A stretch of DNA of 64,000 nucleotides from Acinetobacter sp. SAAs474 (GTDB lineage Bacteria > Pseudomonadota > Gammaproteobacteria > Pseudomonadales > Moraxellaceae): assembly GCF_032823475.1 (NCBI RefSeq), contig NZ_CP127915.1, forward strand, positions 2,542,001-2,606,000, read 5' to 3'. The notes beneath the pieces are model-generated. The model saw nothing but the letters and a program-made list of their open reading frames with translations. It had not been told where the DNA came from and ran no database searches. Within the stretch, counting starts at the first letter, position 1; every line of letters starts with the position of its first letter. Positions 56,110-64,000 of the stretch are shown one piece after another. The translations under genes and the position numbers were made by a program.

Positions 56110-58479
56110 TTGGAAGCGCGCGTAATTGGTCTGGAAAAATTAGGGAAACATGATGTTGAACTTGTCGGTGGGAAAAACTCATCACTAGGTGAAATGATCA
56201 GTCACTTATCAAATGCTGGTGTGTCTGTACCGGGTGGCTTTGCGACAACAGCGGCTGCATATCGTGAATTCCTCGAGCAAAGTGGACTAAACGCTAAAAT
56301 CAATGCAGAACTGGCAGCACTCAATGTAGATGATGTTAATGCTCTTGCAGAAACTGGCGCAAAAATTCGTCAATGGATTGTAGATACTCCTCTGACAGCA
56401 GAATTAGAACAAGAAATTCGCACTGCCTTTGAAGATTTATCGCATGGTAATCCGGACATTGCAGTTGCTGTACGTTCTTCAGCAACAGCTGAAGACTTAC
56501 CGGATGCATCTTTTGCAGGCCAGCAAGAAACGTTCTTAAATATTCGTGGTATTGATAATATTCTGATTGCAATTAAAGAAGTATTTGCATCTTTATATAA
56601 TGACCGTGCAATTTCTTACCGTGTTCACCAAAACTTTGCCCATGATGTTGTCGCATTATCGGCTGGTGTACAACGTATGGTTCGCTCTGAAACAGGCGCT
56701 GCTGGTGTAATGTTTACCTTAGACACCGAGTCTGGTTTCCGTGATGCTGTATTTATTACTGCATCTTATGGTTTAGGTGAAATGGTCGTTCAAGGTGCGG
56801 TTAACCCTGACGAATTTTATATTTCTAAACCATTACTCAAAAATGGTAAACATGCCGTATTACGTCGTAATCTTGGCTCTAAGCACAAAAAAATGATTTA
56901 CGGTGAAGAAGGCGCTGCAGGTAAATCTGTTGTGGTGGTTGATGTTGAAAAAGCAGATCGTCAACAATTTGCCTTGAATGATCATGAACTTCAAGAATTA
57001 GCAAAACAGGCCTTAATTATTGAAGAACACTACGGTGCACCAATGGACATCGAGTGGGCAAAAGACGGTGATGATGGTCAAATCTATATTGTTCAAGCAC
57101 GCCCTGAAACCGTAAAAAGTCGTGAAAATGTTGGCACAATGGAACGCTACCTTTTAAAACAAAAAGGTACTGTTATTTGCGAAGGCCGTTCAATTGGTCA
57201 ACGTATTGGTTCTGGTAAAGTCCGTATTGTAACTTCAATCAAAGAAATGGATAAAGTACAAGAAGGTGACGTTCTGGTTTCAGATATGACCGATCCAGAT
57301 TGGGAACCTGTCATGAAACGTGCTGCGGCAATTGTGACTAACCGTGGTGGTCGTACTTGTCATGCTGCAATTATTGCACGTGAGCTTGGTGTTCCAGCGA
57401 TTGTCGGCTGTGGTAATGCGACTGAGATCTTGGTGGATGGCCAAGATGTTACGGTATCGTGTGCTGAAGGTGATACAGGCTTTATTTATGAAGGTGCTTT
57501 GGATTTTGAAATCCAGAAGAACTCTATTGAATCTATGCCTAAACTACCGTTCAAAATCATGATGAACGTCGGTAACCCAGACCGTGCCTTTGACTTTGCA
57601 CAAATTCCAAATGAAGGGATTGGCCTTGCACGTTTAGAGTTTATCATCAACCGTATGATTGGTGTACATCCTAAAGCATTGTTGAATATTGACAGCTTAC
57701 CACGCGAAACACGTGCAGCCGTATTAGCACGTACTGCAGGTTATAGTTCGCCAATCGAATTCTATGTAGAAAAACTGGTTGAAGGGATTTCTACACTGGC
57801 GGCTGCATTTGCTGACAAACCAGTGATTGTGCGTATGTCTGATTTTAAATCAAACGAATATGCCAATCTTATCGGTGGTAAATTATACGAACCTGAAGAA
57901 GAAAACCCAATGTTGGGCTTCCGTGGTGCGAGTCGTTATGTTTCTGACAATTTCCGTGACTGCTTCGAATTAGAATGCCGTGCATTGAAAAAAGTACGTG
58001 ATGAAATGGGCCTCACCAATGTCCAAATCATGATTCCATTTGTCCGTACTGTGGCTGAAGCAAAACGCGTCATTGAACTTTTAGCACTCAATGGTTTAAA
58101 ACGTGGTGAAAATGGCCTTAAAGTCATCATGATGTGTGAATTGCCAACCAATGCATTATTGGCTGAACAATTCCTTGAACACTTCGATGGTTTCTCGATT
58201 GGCTCTAATGACTTAACGCAATTAACACTCGGTCTAGACCGTGATTCTGGTATTGTTTCGCACTTGTTTGATGAACGTGATGCAGCAGTTAAAGTGTTAT
58301 TGTCTATGGCAATCCAAGCCTGCCGTAAAGCCAACAAATATATCGGTATTTGTGGTCAAGGCCCTTCTGACCATCCAGATCTTGCGCGCTGGTTAATGGA
58401 GCAAGGGATTGAATCTGTATCACTTAATCCTGACTCTGTTCTTGATACTTGGTTCTTCTTGGCTGAAGAAGAAATCTAA
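56110..58479 (+). CDS. ppsA: Phosphoenolpyruvate synthase (pyruvate, water dikinase)
   Basis: A 790-residue enzyme that makes PEP from pyruvate and ATP for gluconeogenesis. The ATP-grasp domain starts [22 protein letters not shown]. The swivelling phosphohistidine domain has GGRTCHAA with His418. The C-terminal PEP/pyruvate barrel has GFRGASRYV and [14 protein letters not shown]. The chosen start is a TTG at 56110 with GTGGAG 8 bases upstream, which gives the usual start [12 protein letters not shown]; the ATG at 56062 would add 16 unusual residues. It is controlled by PpsR, encoded divergently. Confidence 0.95.
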   Translation: MEARVIGLEKLGKHDVELVGGKNSSLGEMISHLSNAGVSVPGGFATTAAAYREFLEQSGLNAKINAELAALNVDDVNALAETGAKIRQWIVDTPLTAELEQEIRTAFEDLSHGNPDIAVAVRSSATAEDLPDASFAGQQETFLNIRGIDNILIAIKEVFASLYNDRAISYRVHQNFAHDVVALSAGVQRMVRSETGAAGVMFTLDTESGFRDAVFITASYGLGEMVVQGAVNPDEFYISKPLLKNGKHAVLRRNLGSKHKKMIYGEEGAAGKSVVVVDVEKADRQQFALNDHELQELAKQALIIEEHYGAPMDIEWAKDGDDGQIYIVQARPETVKSRENVGTMERYLLKQKGTVICEGRSIGQRIGSGKVRIVTSIKEMDKVQEGDVLVSDMTDPDWEPVMKRAAAIVTNRGGRTCHAAIIARELGVPAIVGCGNATEILVDGQDVTVSCAEGDTGFIYEGALDFEIQKNSIESMPKLPFKIMMNVGNPDRAFDFAQIPNEGIGLARLEFIINRMIGVHPKALLNIDSLPRETRAAVLARTAGYSSPIEFYVEKLVEGISTLAAAFADKPVIVRMSDFKSNEYANLIGGKLYEPEEENPMLGFRGASRYVSDNFRDCFELECRALKKVRDEMGLTNVQIMIPFVRTVAEAKRVIELLALNGLKRGENGLKVIMMCELPTNALLAEQFLEHFDGFSIGSNDLTQLTLGLDRDSGIVSHLFDERDAAVKVLLSMAIQACRKANKYIGICGQGPSDHPDLARWLMEQGIESVSLNPDSVLDTWFFLAEEEI

Positions 58480-58490
58480 TCCAGATCGGC

Positions 58491-58515
58491 TCAGTTGCTG
58501 TCAATCAGCAACTGA
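58491..58515 (+). terminator. Hairpin after ppsA
   Basis: A perfect 10-bp stem, TCAGTTGCTG with CAGCAACTGA, has a TCAAT loop. It lies 12 bases after the ppsA stop and is followed by a short ATTTTG stretch. The remaining gap to 59050 has no gene and about eight GATC sites. Confidence 0.6.
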
Positions 58516-59050
58516 TGCCATTTTGTCCTGCTGTGTTTTGCCCTGTCGCAAACACAGCTTTTTAATCTATAGATCATCAATAGCGATCATGGTCAAGCTG
58601 ACTAACCAGTCTCTCGATCATCTATAGTGTAGGTCTTGCACCGATCTTATGCTGTAAGCGATCTTGATGATTAATCTATCACAATCACCTCTTTTTTCCT
58701 TTTGACTCAATATTGCTTTTAATGCATGAATCATCGTGATCAGATCTAATCACACTGTATGCTTACCATCATGCTAATATTTGCTTTATTGATAGCGATA
58801 AGCCCCATCTATAGTGCTTTAACAGCATCAAAAACTTGACGATTTAAATTAAGTTTTCACCTCAATCACAAAAAGGTCTGCCAACTTTATTGCACTGTGT
58901 TTTGAAATCAGGTTAAATCAACAGCTAATGGTGTAAAAAATGCATGCAAAACTGGGCAGTTAAATTGGCTTGAGATTCTATATCATCACGTATTTAAAGC
59001 TCGAGCGCTATTCAGCATTTTTTTATTTTTGACTTTGAGATTTTATATTT

Positions 59051-59830
59051 ATGCAGATTTACTTGGCACGCAATAACCAACAGGCTGGCCCATATACACT
59101 CGATCAACTCAATCAAATGCTGGCAAGCCAGCAGGTATTACTGACAGATTTAGTATGGCATCAAGGTATGACTGAGTGGAAAGCTTTAGGCGAACTTACC
59201 CAAGGTAAATTTATTTATCAACCTGAAGGCTTTACTGCGCCTGTTGCGACTGCACCTACAGTGCAAAATGCACCAACCCATCAAAGTACTCAGACCACTA
59301 CGCCATCACAATCCAAAAATAATGCACAGACCACACTGGCATCCATTACCAGCCGTTTTTTTGCCAAGGTAATTGATTTATTACTTTGGATTCCTGCGTT
59401 GATGATCATGTCTTTATTTTTTAAAGCAGATCAAATTCCACAATTGGTGGCCTTACAACAACGTATGCAATCAGCAACAACAGCAGATCAAGCTACGCAA
59501 TTACAACATCAAGTTTTCCAACTTATTCCTATGGAAGCATGGCAAGCGGCTGGCTTATACATTTTCATCATGTTAATTGTACAAGCAATGCTGATTGTGA
59601 AATCGGGACAGAGTATTGGCAAACGCTTACTCAAAATACAAATTGTGGATGCTGAAAGTCAGCAACCAACCACACTTTTTAGAGCTTTTACTCTACGCTC
59701 AATTGTGTTTATTTTTCTTAATGTGTTACTTTTTCCCTTTATCACCTTCTTTGATTTTGTCTTCGCTATTAGTAAAAAACGTCAAACACTGCACGATAAA
59801 TTAGCAAAAACGATTGTTATTAAAAAATAA
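59051..59830 (+). CDS. GYF-domain plus RDD-family membrane protein
   Basis: A 259-residue protein. The N-terminal GYF_2 domain (about 1-55) has NNQQAGPYTLDQLNQMLASQQVLLTDLVWHQGMTEWKAL. A Pro/Thr/Gln linker follows. The RDD domain (about 95-255) has three to four membrane helices, with the conserved R-F-FAKVIDLL, GQSIGKRLLKIQIVDAE and ISKKRQTLHDKLAKT blocks. It sits in the inner membrane; function unknown. It is separated from cyoA by a 300-base leader region. Confidence 0.85.
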   Translation: MQIYLARNNQQAGPYTLDQLNQMLASQQVLLTDLVWHQGMTEWKALGELTQGKFIYQPEGFTAPVATAPTVQNAPTHQSTQTTTPSQSKNNAQTTLASITSRFFAKVIDLLLWIPALMIMSLFFKADQIPQLVALQQRMQSATTADQATQLQHQVFQLIPMEAWQAAGLYIFIMLIVQAMLIVKSGQSIGKRLLKIQIVDAESQQPTTLFRAFTLRSIVFIFLNVLLFPFITFFDFVFAISKKRQTLHDKLAKTIVIKK

Positions 59831-59845
59831 TCTTCCAGCAATATC

Positions 59846-59870
59846 ATCAAGGGAATATTTCCCTTGATGC
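59846..59870. terminator. Hairpin after the RDD gene
   Basis: An 11-bp stem, CATCAAGGGAA with TTCCCTTGATG, has a 3-nt loop, 16 bases after the stop codon. There is no T-tract. Confidence 0.5.
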
Positions 59871-59989
59871 CCACACTACCTTGATATTCAAATAAAATTT
59901 GATTAAAAAAATGATTTTTACAGCAATAAAATTAGTTTCTATTACAACTGTTTAAAGCGAGTTTACATATAGCTTAGTTTGACGATATA

Positions 59990-60065
59990 AGGCATAATGC
60001 GCTACAACGTAGCGGTGCCTCATGATTGGGAATAATTTACTTTAAGAGAGTAATTCTCAATCATG
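59990..60065 (+). promoter_or_regulatory. Structured leader upstream of cyoA
   Basis: Two hairpins lie here. The first pairs CGCTAC with GTAGCG (60000-60014), extended by AGGCA/TGCCT outside it. The second is a long imperfect inverted repeat from 60021 to 60065, whose arms begin CATGATTG and end CAATCATG. They lie 66-141 bases before the cyoA ATG and are probably in its promoter or 5' leader. No clear -35/-10 pair was identified. Confidence 0.45.
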
Positions 60066-60130
60066 CGACACTTTAATCGCTATCCCATATTTAAAAATTA
60101 GGGAATGGGACTCTTCACCGAGGTTGTAAA

Positions 60131-61204
60131 ATGAGACAAACGATTTTAGCTGTATTGTCTTTATCTACGCTTGCTGCACTCTTAACTGGGTGTGGTGGTG
60201 ATTTAGTACTTCTAAACTCAAAAGGTCCAGTAGCTGAAGGTCAATCAAACTTAATGATGACCGCAATCTACTTGATGCTATTGGTGGTTATTCCATCAAT
60301 TCTTATGGCACTGTGGTTTGGTTGGAAATATCGCGCGTCGAATAAAGATGCAGACTATAAACCTACTTGGGCACACTCTACTGCAATTGAAGTTGTAGTA
60401 TGGGGCATCCCAGTCATTATTATTGGTATTTTAGCTTGGTTAACTTGGTGGGGTTCCCACAAGTATGACCCATACCGCCCGCTTGAATCAGATAAAGCGC
60501 CTTTAACTGTTCAAGTCATTGCTGAACAATTTAAATGGGTGTTCATTTATCCAGAACAAAATATTGCAACTGTAAACGAATTGCGTTTCCCAGAGAAAAC
60601 TCCGGTTAGCCTTCGTTTGACTTCTAACTTCACAATGAACTCGTTCTTCATTCCGGCGTTAAGTGGTCAGATTTATGCAATGGCTGGTATGCAAACCCAC
60701 TTAAACTTCATGGCAAATGAAACAAGTCCTATTGAAGGTTATCGCGGTTTTTCTTCTAACTATTCAGGTTATGGCTTCTCACAAATGCGTTTCCGCGCAT
60801 ACTCTGTGACAGATGCTCAATTTACTGAATGGGTAGATGCAATTAAAGCAGGTAAAGGTACGACCATTAACCCGCATGCAATTCAAAAACCTATTTTAGA
60901 TCAGGCTGAATTTGCAACCTTACGTGACGGTAACCGTTCTAAGTATCAAATTGAAACGCTTATCGCAAATGCAAAAACTCCTGAAGAAAAAGCTGCTGCT
61001 GAAGCAATGAAGCCTTATCCAACTAAGCCTGCTCCAGTTATGTATTTCTCTTCTGTAGAAAAAGGCTTGTTTGAATCAGTCATTAACAAATACATGGCAA
61101 ACTATCATGGTGCTGATCACTCAGCTTCAGCAGTCGCTCATGATGCTTCTGCATCAGAAGCACATGTAAATGTTGAGCATGCAACTGCTTCTCAAGGGGA
61201 ATAA
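60131..61204 (+). CDS. cyoA: Cytochrome bo3 ubiquinol oxidase subunit II
   Basis: A 357-residue membrane-anchored subunit. The lipobox LLTGC places lipidation at Cys21. Two membrane helices follow (about 42-64 and 84-106), then a periplasmic cupredoxin domain without the CuA ligands (VIAEQFKWVFIYPEQ ... SNFTMNSFFIPALSGQIYAMAGMQ). The C-terminal tail is long and His/Ala-rich compared with E. coli CyoA (315). GAGG lies 7 bases before the ATG. First gene of the cyoABCD operon. Confidence 0.95.
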   Translation: MRQTILAVLSLSTLAALLTGCGGDLVLLNSKGPVAEGQSNLMMTAIYLMLLVVIPSILMALWFGWKYRASNKDADYKPTWAHSTAIEVVVWGIPVIIIGILAWLTWWGSHKYDPYRPLESDKAPLTVQVIAEQFKWVFIYPEQNIATVNELRFPEKTPVSLRLTSNFTMNSFFIPALSGQIYAMAGMQTHLNFMANETSPIEGYRGFSSNYSGYGFSQMRFRAYSVTDAQFTEWVDAIKAGKGTTINPHAIQKPILDQAEFATLRDGNRSKYQIETLIANAKTPEEKAAAEAMKPYPTKPAPVMYFSSVEKGLFESVINKYMANYHGADHSASAVAHDASASEAHVNVEHATASQGE

Positions 61205-61207
61205 GAC

Positions 61208-63196
61208 ATGAGCTTATTAGGTAAGTTAGGTCCAGATGCAATTCCTCACGATCCAATCGTGCTGGTTACAGTTGCATTAATGATCTTAGGTGGTATTGCA
61301 GTTTTTGCAGGTATTACCTATTTCAAAAAATGGGGCTACTTGTGGAACGAATGGTTCACATCTGTAGACCATAAAAAAATTGGTATCATGTATATCATTG
61401 TATCCATTATCATGTTGTTACGTGGTTTTGCCGATGCAATCATGATGCGTCTTCAGCTGTTCCTTGCCAAAGGTGGCGGCGAAGGCTATCTACACCCTGA
61501 ACACTACGATCAGATTTTCACCGCACATGGTGTGATTATGATCTTCTTCGTAGCGATGGGTCTTGTCGTTGGTTTAATGAACATCTCTGTACCGTTACAA
61601 ATTGGTGCACGTGACGTTGCATTCCCATTATTAAACTCTTTAAGTTTCTGGTTATTTGCCGGTGCTGCAGGTTTAATGATGGTATCACTTGCACTTGGCG
61701 AGTTCGCAGCAACAGGTTGGATGGCTTATCCACCATTGTCTGGTATTGAATATTCTCCTGGCGTAGGTGTTGACTACTATATTTGGGCACTGCAAGTTTC
61801 AGGTCTAGGTACACTTTTAACTGGTGTGAACTTCTTTGTTACCATCATTAAAATGCGTGCACCTGGTATGGGTCTGATGGATATGCCAATCTTCACATGG
61901 ACATCTTTATGTACCGCTGTGTTGATTATTGCATCTTTCCCAGTATTGACTGCAACAATTGCAATGCTGTCTCTTGACCGTTATTTCGGTTTCCACTTCT
62001 TTACAAATGACATGGGTGGTAGCCCAATGTTATATGTAAACTTGATTTGGACATGGGGCCACCCAGAAGTTTATATCTTGATTTTACCTGCATTTGGTAT
62101 TTTCTCTGAAGTTGTTTCAACTTTTGCTCGAAAAACATTGTTTGGTTATAAATCAATGGTCTATGCAACTATCGCAATTACTGTACTTGCCTTTGTTGTA
62201 TGGGTTCACCACTTCTTTACCATGGGTGCTGGTGCCAACGTTAACGCGTTCTTCGGTATCATGACCATGATTATTGCGATTCCAACAGGTGTGAAGATCT
62301 TCTCTTGGTTATTCACCATGTATAAAGGTCGCATTACCTATACCACACCAATGCTTTGGACACTTGGCTTCCTTGTGACTTTTGGTATCGGTGGTTTAAC
62401 AGGTGTATTAATGGCAGTTCCACCAGCGGACTTCCTTGTACACAACTCTTTATTCCTCATCGCTCACTTCCATAACGTCATTATTGGTGGTGTAGTATTT
62501 GCAATGTTTGCAGGTATTATTTTCTACTGGCCAAAAATGTTTGGTTGGAGATTAAACGAAGCTTGGGGTAAAGCAGCATTCTGGTTCTGGTTCTTTGGTT
62601 TCTATTTTGCATTCATGCCACTTTATATCCTTGGTTTCATGGGTATGACACGTCGTTTGAATACATATGACAACCCAGAATGGGATCCATACTTAGCGAT
62701 TGCATTATTTGGTTCTGTATTGGTACTTTTCGGTATCTTATGTTTCATCATGCAAATCGTGGTTGGTTTCTTACAACGTAAAGACAATATGGATTACACA
62801 GGCGATCCTTGGGATGGTCGTGTACTTGAGTGGTCAACCTCATCTCCTGCACCGTTCTATAACTTTGCGCATCTTCCAAAAATCAATGGTATTGATACAT
62901 TCTGGAATGATAAACAAGACGGTATTGCATACGTAAAACCAACATCATATGAAGATATTCATATGCCAACAAACCGTGCAGCTGGTTTTGTCATTGCCAT
63001 GTTTATTACAGTCATGGGCTTTGCATTAATCTGGCACATTTGGTGGTTAGTAGCAGTTGGCTTTGTCGGCGCGATCATCAGTTTCATTGTGTCTTCTTTC
63101 ACCAAGAAAGTTGATTACTATGTCCCTGCTGCTGAAGTTGCTCGCATTGAAAACGAACGCTATGCGCTTCTTGAAAAACATTTGAAGAAGGACTAA
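61208..63196 (+). CDS. cyoB: Cytochrome bo3 ubiquinol oxidase subunit I
   Basis: A 662-residue, about 15-helix haem-copper oxidase subunit, the length of E. coli CyoB (663). It carries the haem b and haem-copper histidines in [25 protein letters not shown] and [10 protein letters not shown], and [14 protein letters not shown] near the end of the core. It oxidises quinol, reduces O2 and pumps protons in the inner membrane. It starts 3 bases after cyoA and ends 4 bases before cyoC. Confidence 0.97.
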   Translation: MSLLGKLGPDAIPHDPIVLVTVALMILGGIAVFAGITYFKKWGYLWNEWFTSVDHKKIGIMYIIVSIIMLLRGFADAIMMRLQLFLAKGGGEGYLHPEHYDQIFTAHGVIMIFFVAMGLVVGLMNISVPLQIGARDVAFPLLNSLSFWLFAGAAGLMMVSLALGEFAATGWMAYPPLSGIEYSPGVGVDYYIWALQVSGLGTLLTGVNFFVTIIKMRAPGMGLMDMPIFTWTSLCTAVLIIASFPVLTATIAMLSLDRYFGFHFFTNDMGGSPMLYVNLIWTWGHPEVYILILPAFGIFSEVVSTFARKTLFGYKSMVYATIAITVLAFVVWVHHFFTMGAGANVNAFFGIMTMIIAIPTGVKIFSWLFTMYKGRITYTTPMLWTLGFLVTFGIGGLTGVLMAVPPADFLVHNSLFLIAHFHNVIIGGVVFAMFAGIIFYWPKMFGWRLNEAWGKAAFWFWFFGFYFAFMPLYILGFMGMTRRLNTYDNPEWDPYLAIALFGSVLVLFGILCFIMQIVVGFLQRKDNMDYTGDPWDGRVLEWSTSSPAPFYNFAHLPKINGIDTFWNDKQDGIAYVKPTSYEDIHMPTNRAAGFVIAMFITVMGFALIWHIWWLVAVGFVGAIISFIVSSFTKKVDYYVPAAEVARIENERYALLEKHLKKD

Positions 63197-63200
63197 GACA

Positions 63201-63821
63201 ATGGCTGAAGTACTTCATCACGATAACCATGGACATGATGAGCATCATCATCACGATGATACTGACATCACCGTCTTTGGTTTCTGGACTTACTTGATGA
63301 GTGACTTGATTTTATTCGGTACACTCTTCATCGCTTTCGCTGTATTAAGTAGTCACATCCCTGTGGGCACTCCAAGTGCAAAAGATCTGTTTGGCGTATC
63401 TTTAGATTTCGTTTTAACTGAAACATTTGCACTATTAATTTCTTCTGTTACATTTGGTTTTGCAGTACTTGCAGCCTATAAAAAAGATGTTGCAAAAGTA
63501 TTAACTTGGTTGGCTGTGACTTGGGTATTTGGTGCAATCTTTATTGGTATGGAACTTTATGAGTTTTCTCATCTTGTTCATGAAGGCCATGGTCCAAGCA
63601 AAAGTGCATTCTTATCTGCATTCTTTACACTGGTCGGTACTCACGGTATTCACGTGACTTCTGGTTTGGTATGGATGCTGGTATTGATGTTCCAAATCAA
63701 AAAATACGGCTTAACACTTCCAAATACACGTCGTCTTGCGTGTTTAAGTTTGTTCTGGCACTTCCTTGACATCGTTTGGATCTGTGTATTCAGCGTCGTT
63801 TATTTACTGGGAGTTATCTAA
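63201..63821 (+). CDS. cyoC: Cytochrome bo3 ubiquinol oxidase subunit III
   Basis: A 206-residue membrane subunit with five helices. A His-rich cytoplasmic start ([14 protein letters not shown]) is followed by [21 protein letters not shown] and the [14 protein letters not shown] block conserved in subunit III. The stop overlaps the cyoD ATG by one base (TAATG). Confidence 0.95.
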   Translation: MAEVLHHDNHGHDEHHHHDDTDITVFGFWTYLMSDLILFGTLFIAFAVLSSHIPVGTPSAKDLFGVSLDFVLTETFALLISSVTFGFAVLAAYKKDVAKVLTWLAVTWVFGAIFIGMELYEFSHLVHEGHGPSKSAFLSAFFTLVGTHGIHVTSGLVWMLVLMFQIKKYGLTLPNTRRLACLSLFWHFLDIVWICVFSVVYLLGVI

Positions 63822-64000
63822 TGAGTAGTCATGAACACAACTCAGCTGGTGCAGCACACGGTAATGTTAAACAGTACACTGTTGGTTTTATTCTTTCCGT
63901 TATTTTAACCGTGATTCCTTTTGGCATGGTGATGTCTGGTGGATTTAGCCGTGGTGTATTGGTCGCAGTAATTGCGATTACAGCCGCTGTACAGGTTCTT
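63821..64000 (+). CDS. cyoD: Cytochrome bo3 ubiquinol oxidase subunit IV, N-terminal part
   Basis: Sixty codons are present before the window ends. The start [20 protein letters not shown] and the first membrane helix VGFILSVILTVIPFGMVM match CyoD, a three-helix subunit of about 110 residues. Fourth gene of the cyo operon, coupled to cyoC by a one-base overlap. Confidence 0.9.
   Translation, partial: MSSHEHNSAGAAHGNVKQYTVGFILSVILTVIPFGMVMSGGFSRGVLVAVIAITAAVQVL

Noticed and set aside
1..64000. tRNA, rRNA, CRISPR array or known riboswitch
   Set aside because: I scanned the gaps for tRNA T-arm words, repeat-spacer patterns and common riboswitch cores and saw none. A tRNAscan-SE and Rfam run would settle it.

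Overview
The window looks like a chromosomal segment of an Acinetobacter species (Gammaproteobacteria, Moraxellaceae). The DNA is AT-rich. Several arrangements are typical of the genus: a fused TyrA-AroA protein behind pheA and hisC, a 55-residue HemP, a PBP1b gene followed by a TPR lipoprotein, divergent ppsR and ppsA, and a cyoABCD operon. No rRNA, tRNA, CRISPR array, prophage or intact insertion sequence was found. This is mostly core genome with a few accessory patches.

Layout. 1-13.8 kb: the 3' half of a BenE-type transporter gene, a Pif1-like helicase, two alpha/beta hydrolases, a PqqL/FusC-type M16 peptidase with a possible Fur box, a PhzF-family enzyme, SlyD, a DNA photolyase, YaaA and a DinB-fold protein. 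14-22.9 kb: a YagU-like membrane protein, the aromatic amino acid operon pheA-hisC-tyrA/aroA, then ybiB, a YeaC-like gene and nadK. 23-32.4 kb: mrcB with an LpoP-like lipoprotein, a Nudix/thiamine-phosphate-synthase-like fusion, hemP under a strong Fur box, a ygiW-qseB-qseC set, trmO and fpr. 32.5-35.8 kb: a copper module in which cueR, copA and copZ surround two mirror-image CueR-type promoters. 36-41.5 kb: macAB, a wrecked tnpB relic, a YcgJ-like secreted protein, folK and folB. 41.8-51.5 kb: an ABC1 kinase, a ThiF/MoeB-like protein, a short acyl-CoA catabolic cluster (AMP ligase, acyl-CoA dehydrogenase, SDR) with a divergent AraC regulator, then prmC-prfA. 52-64 kb: a glycine-zipper protein, a luciferase-like oxidoreductase, a 75-residue orphan, ppsR and ppsA back to back, a GYF/RDD membrane protein, and cyoABC with the start of cyoD.

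How the genes work together. The pheA-hisC-tyrA/aroA operon covers the post-chorismate steps to Phe and Tyr plus EPSP synthase. PpsR switches PpsA on and off. CueR senses copper for CopA export and CopZ buffering. PrmC methylates the GGQ glutamine of PrfA, its operon partner. The M16 peptidase and HemP both have Fur-box-like sites and point to iron or haem acquisition. The cyo operon encodes the terminal quinol oxidase.

I did not find a convincing new multi-gene system. The observations most worth following are the tnpB relic, the two Fur-box genes, the mirror-image CueR promoters, the structured cyo leader and the GATC-rich intergenic DNA. Product names rest on motif recognition from memory, not on database searches.
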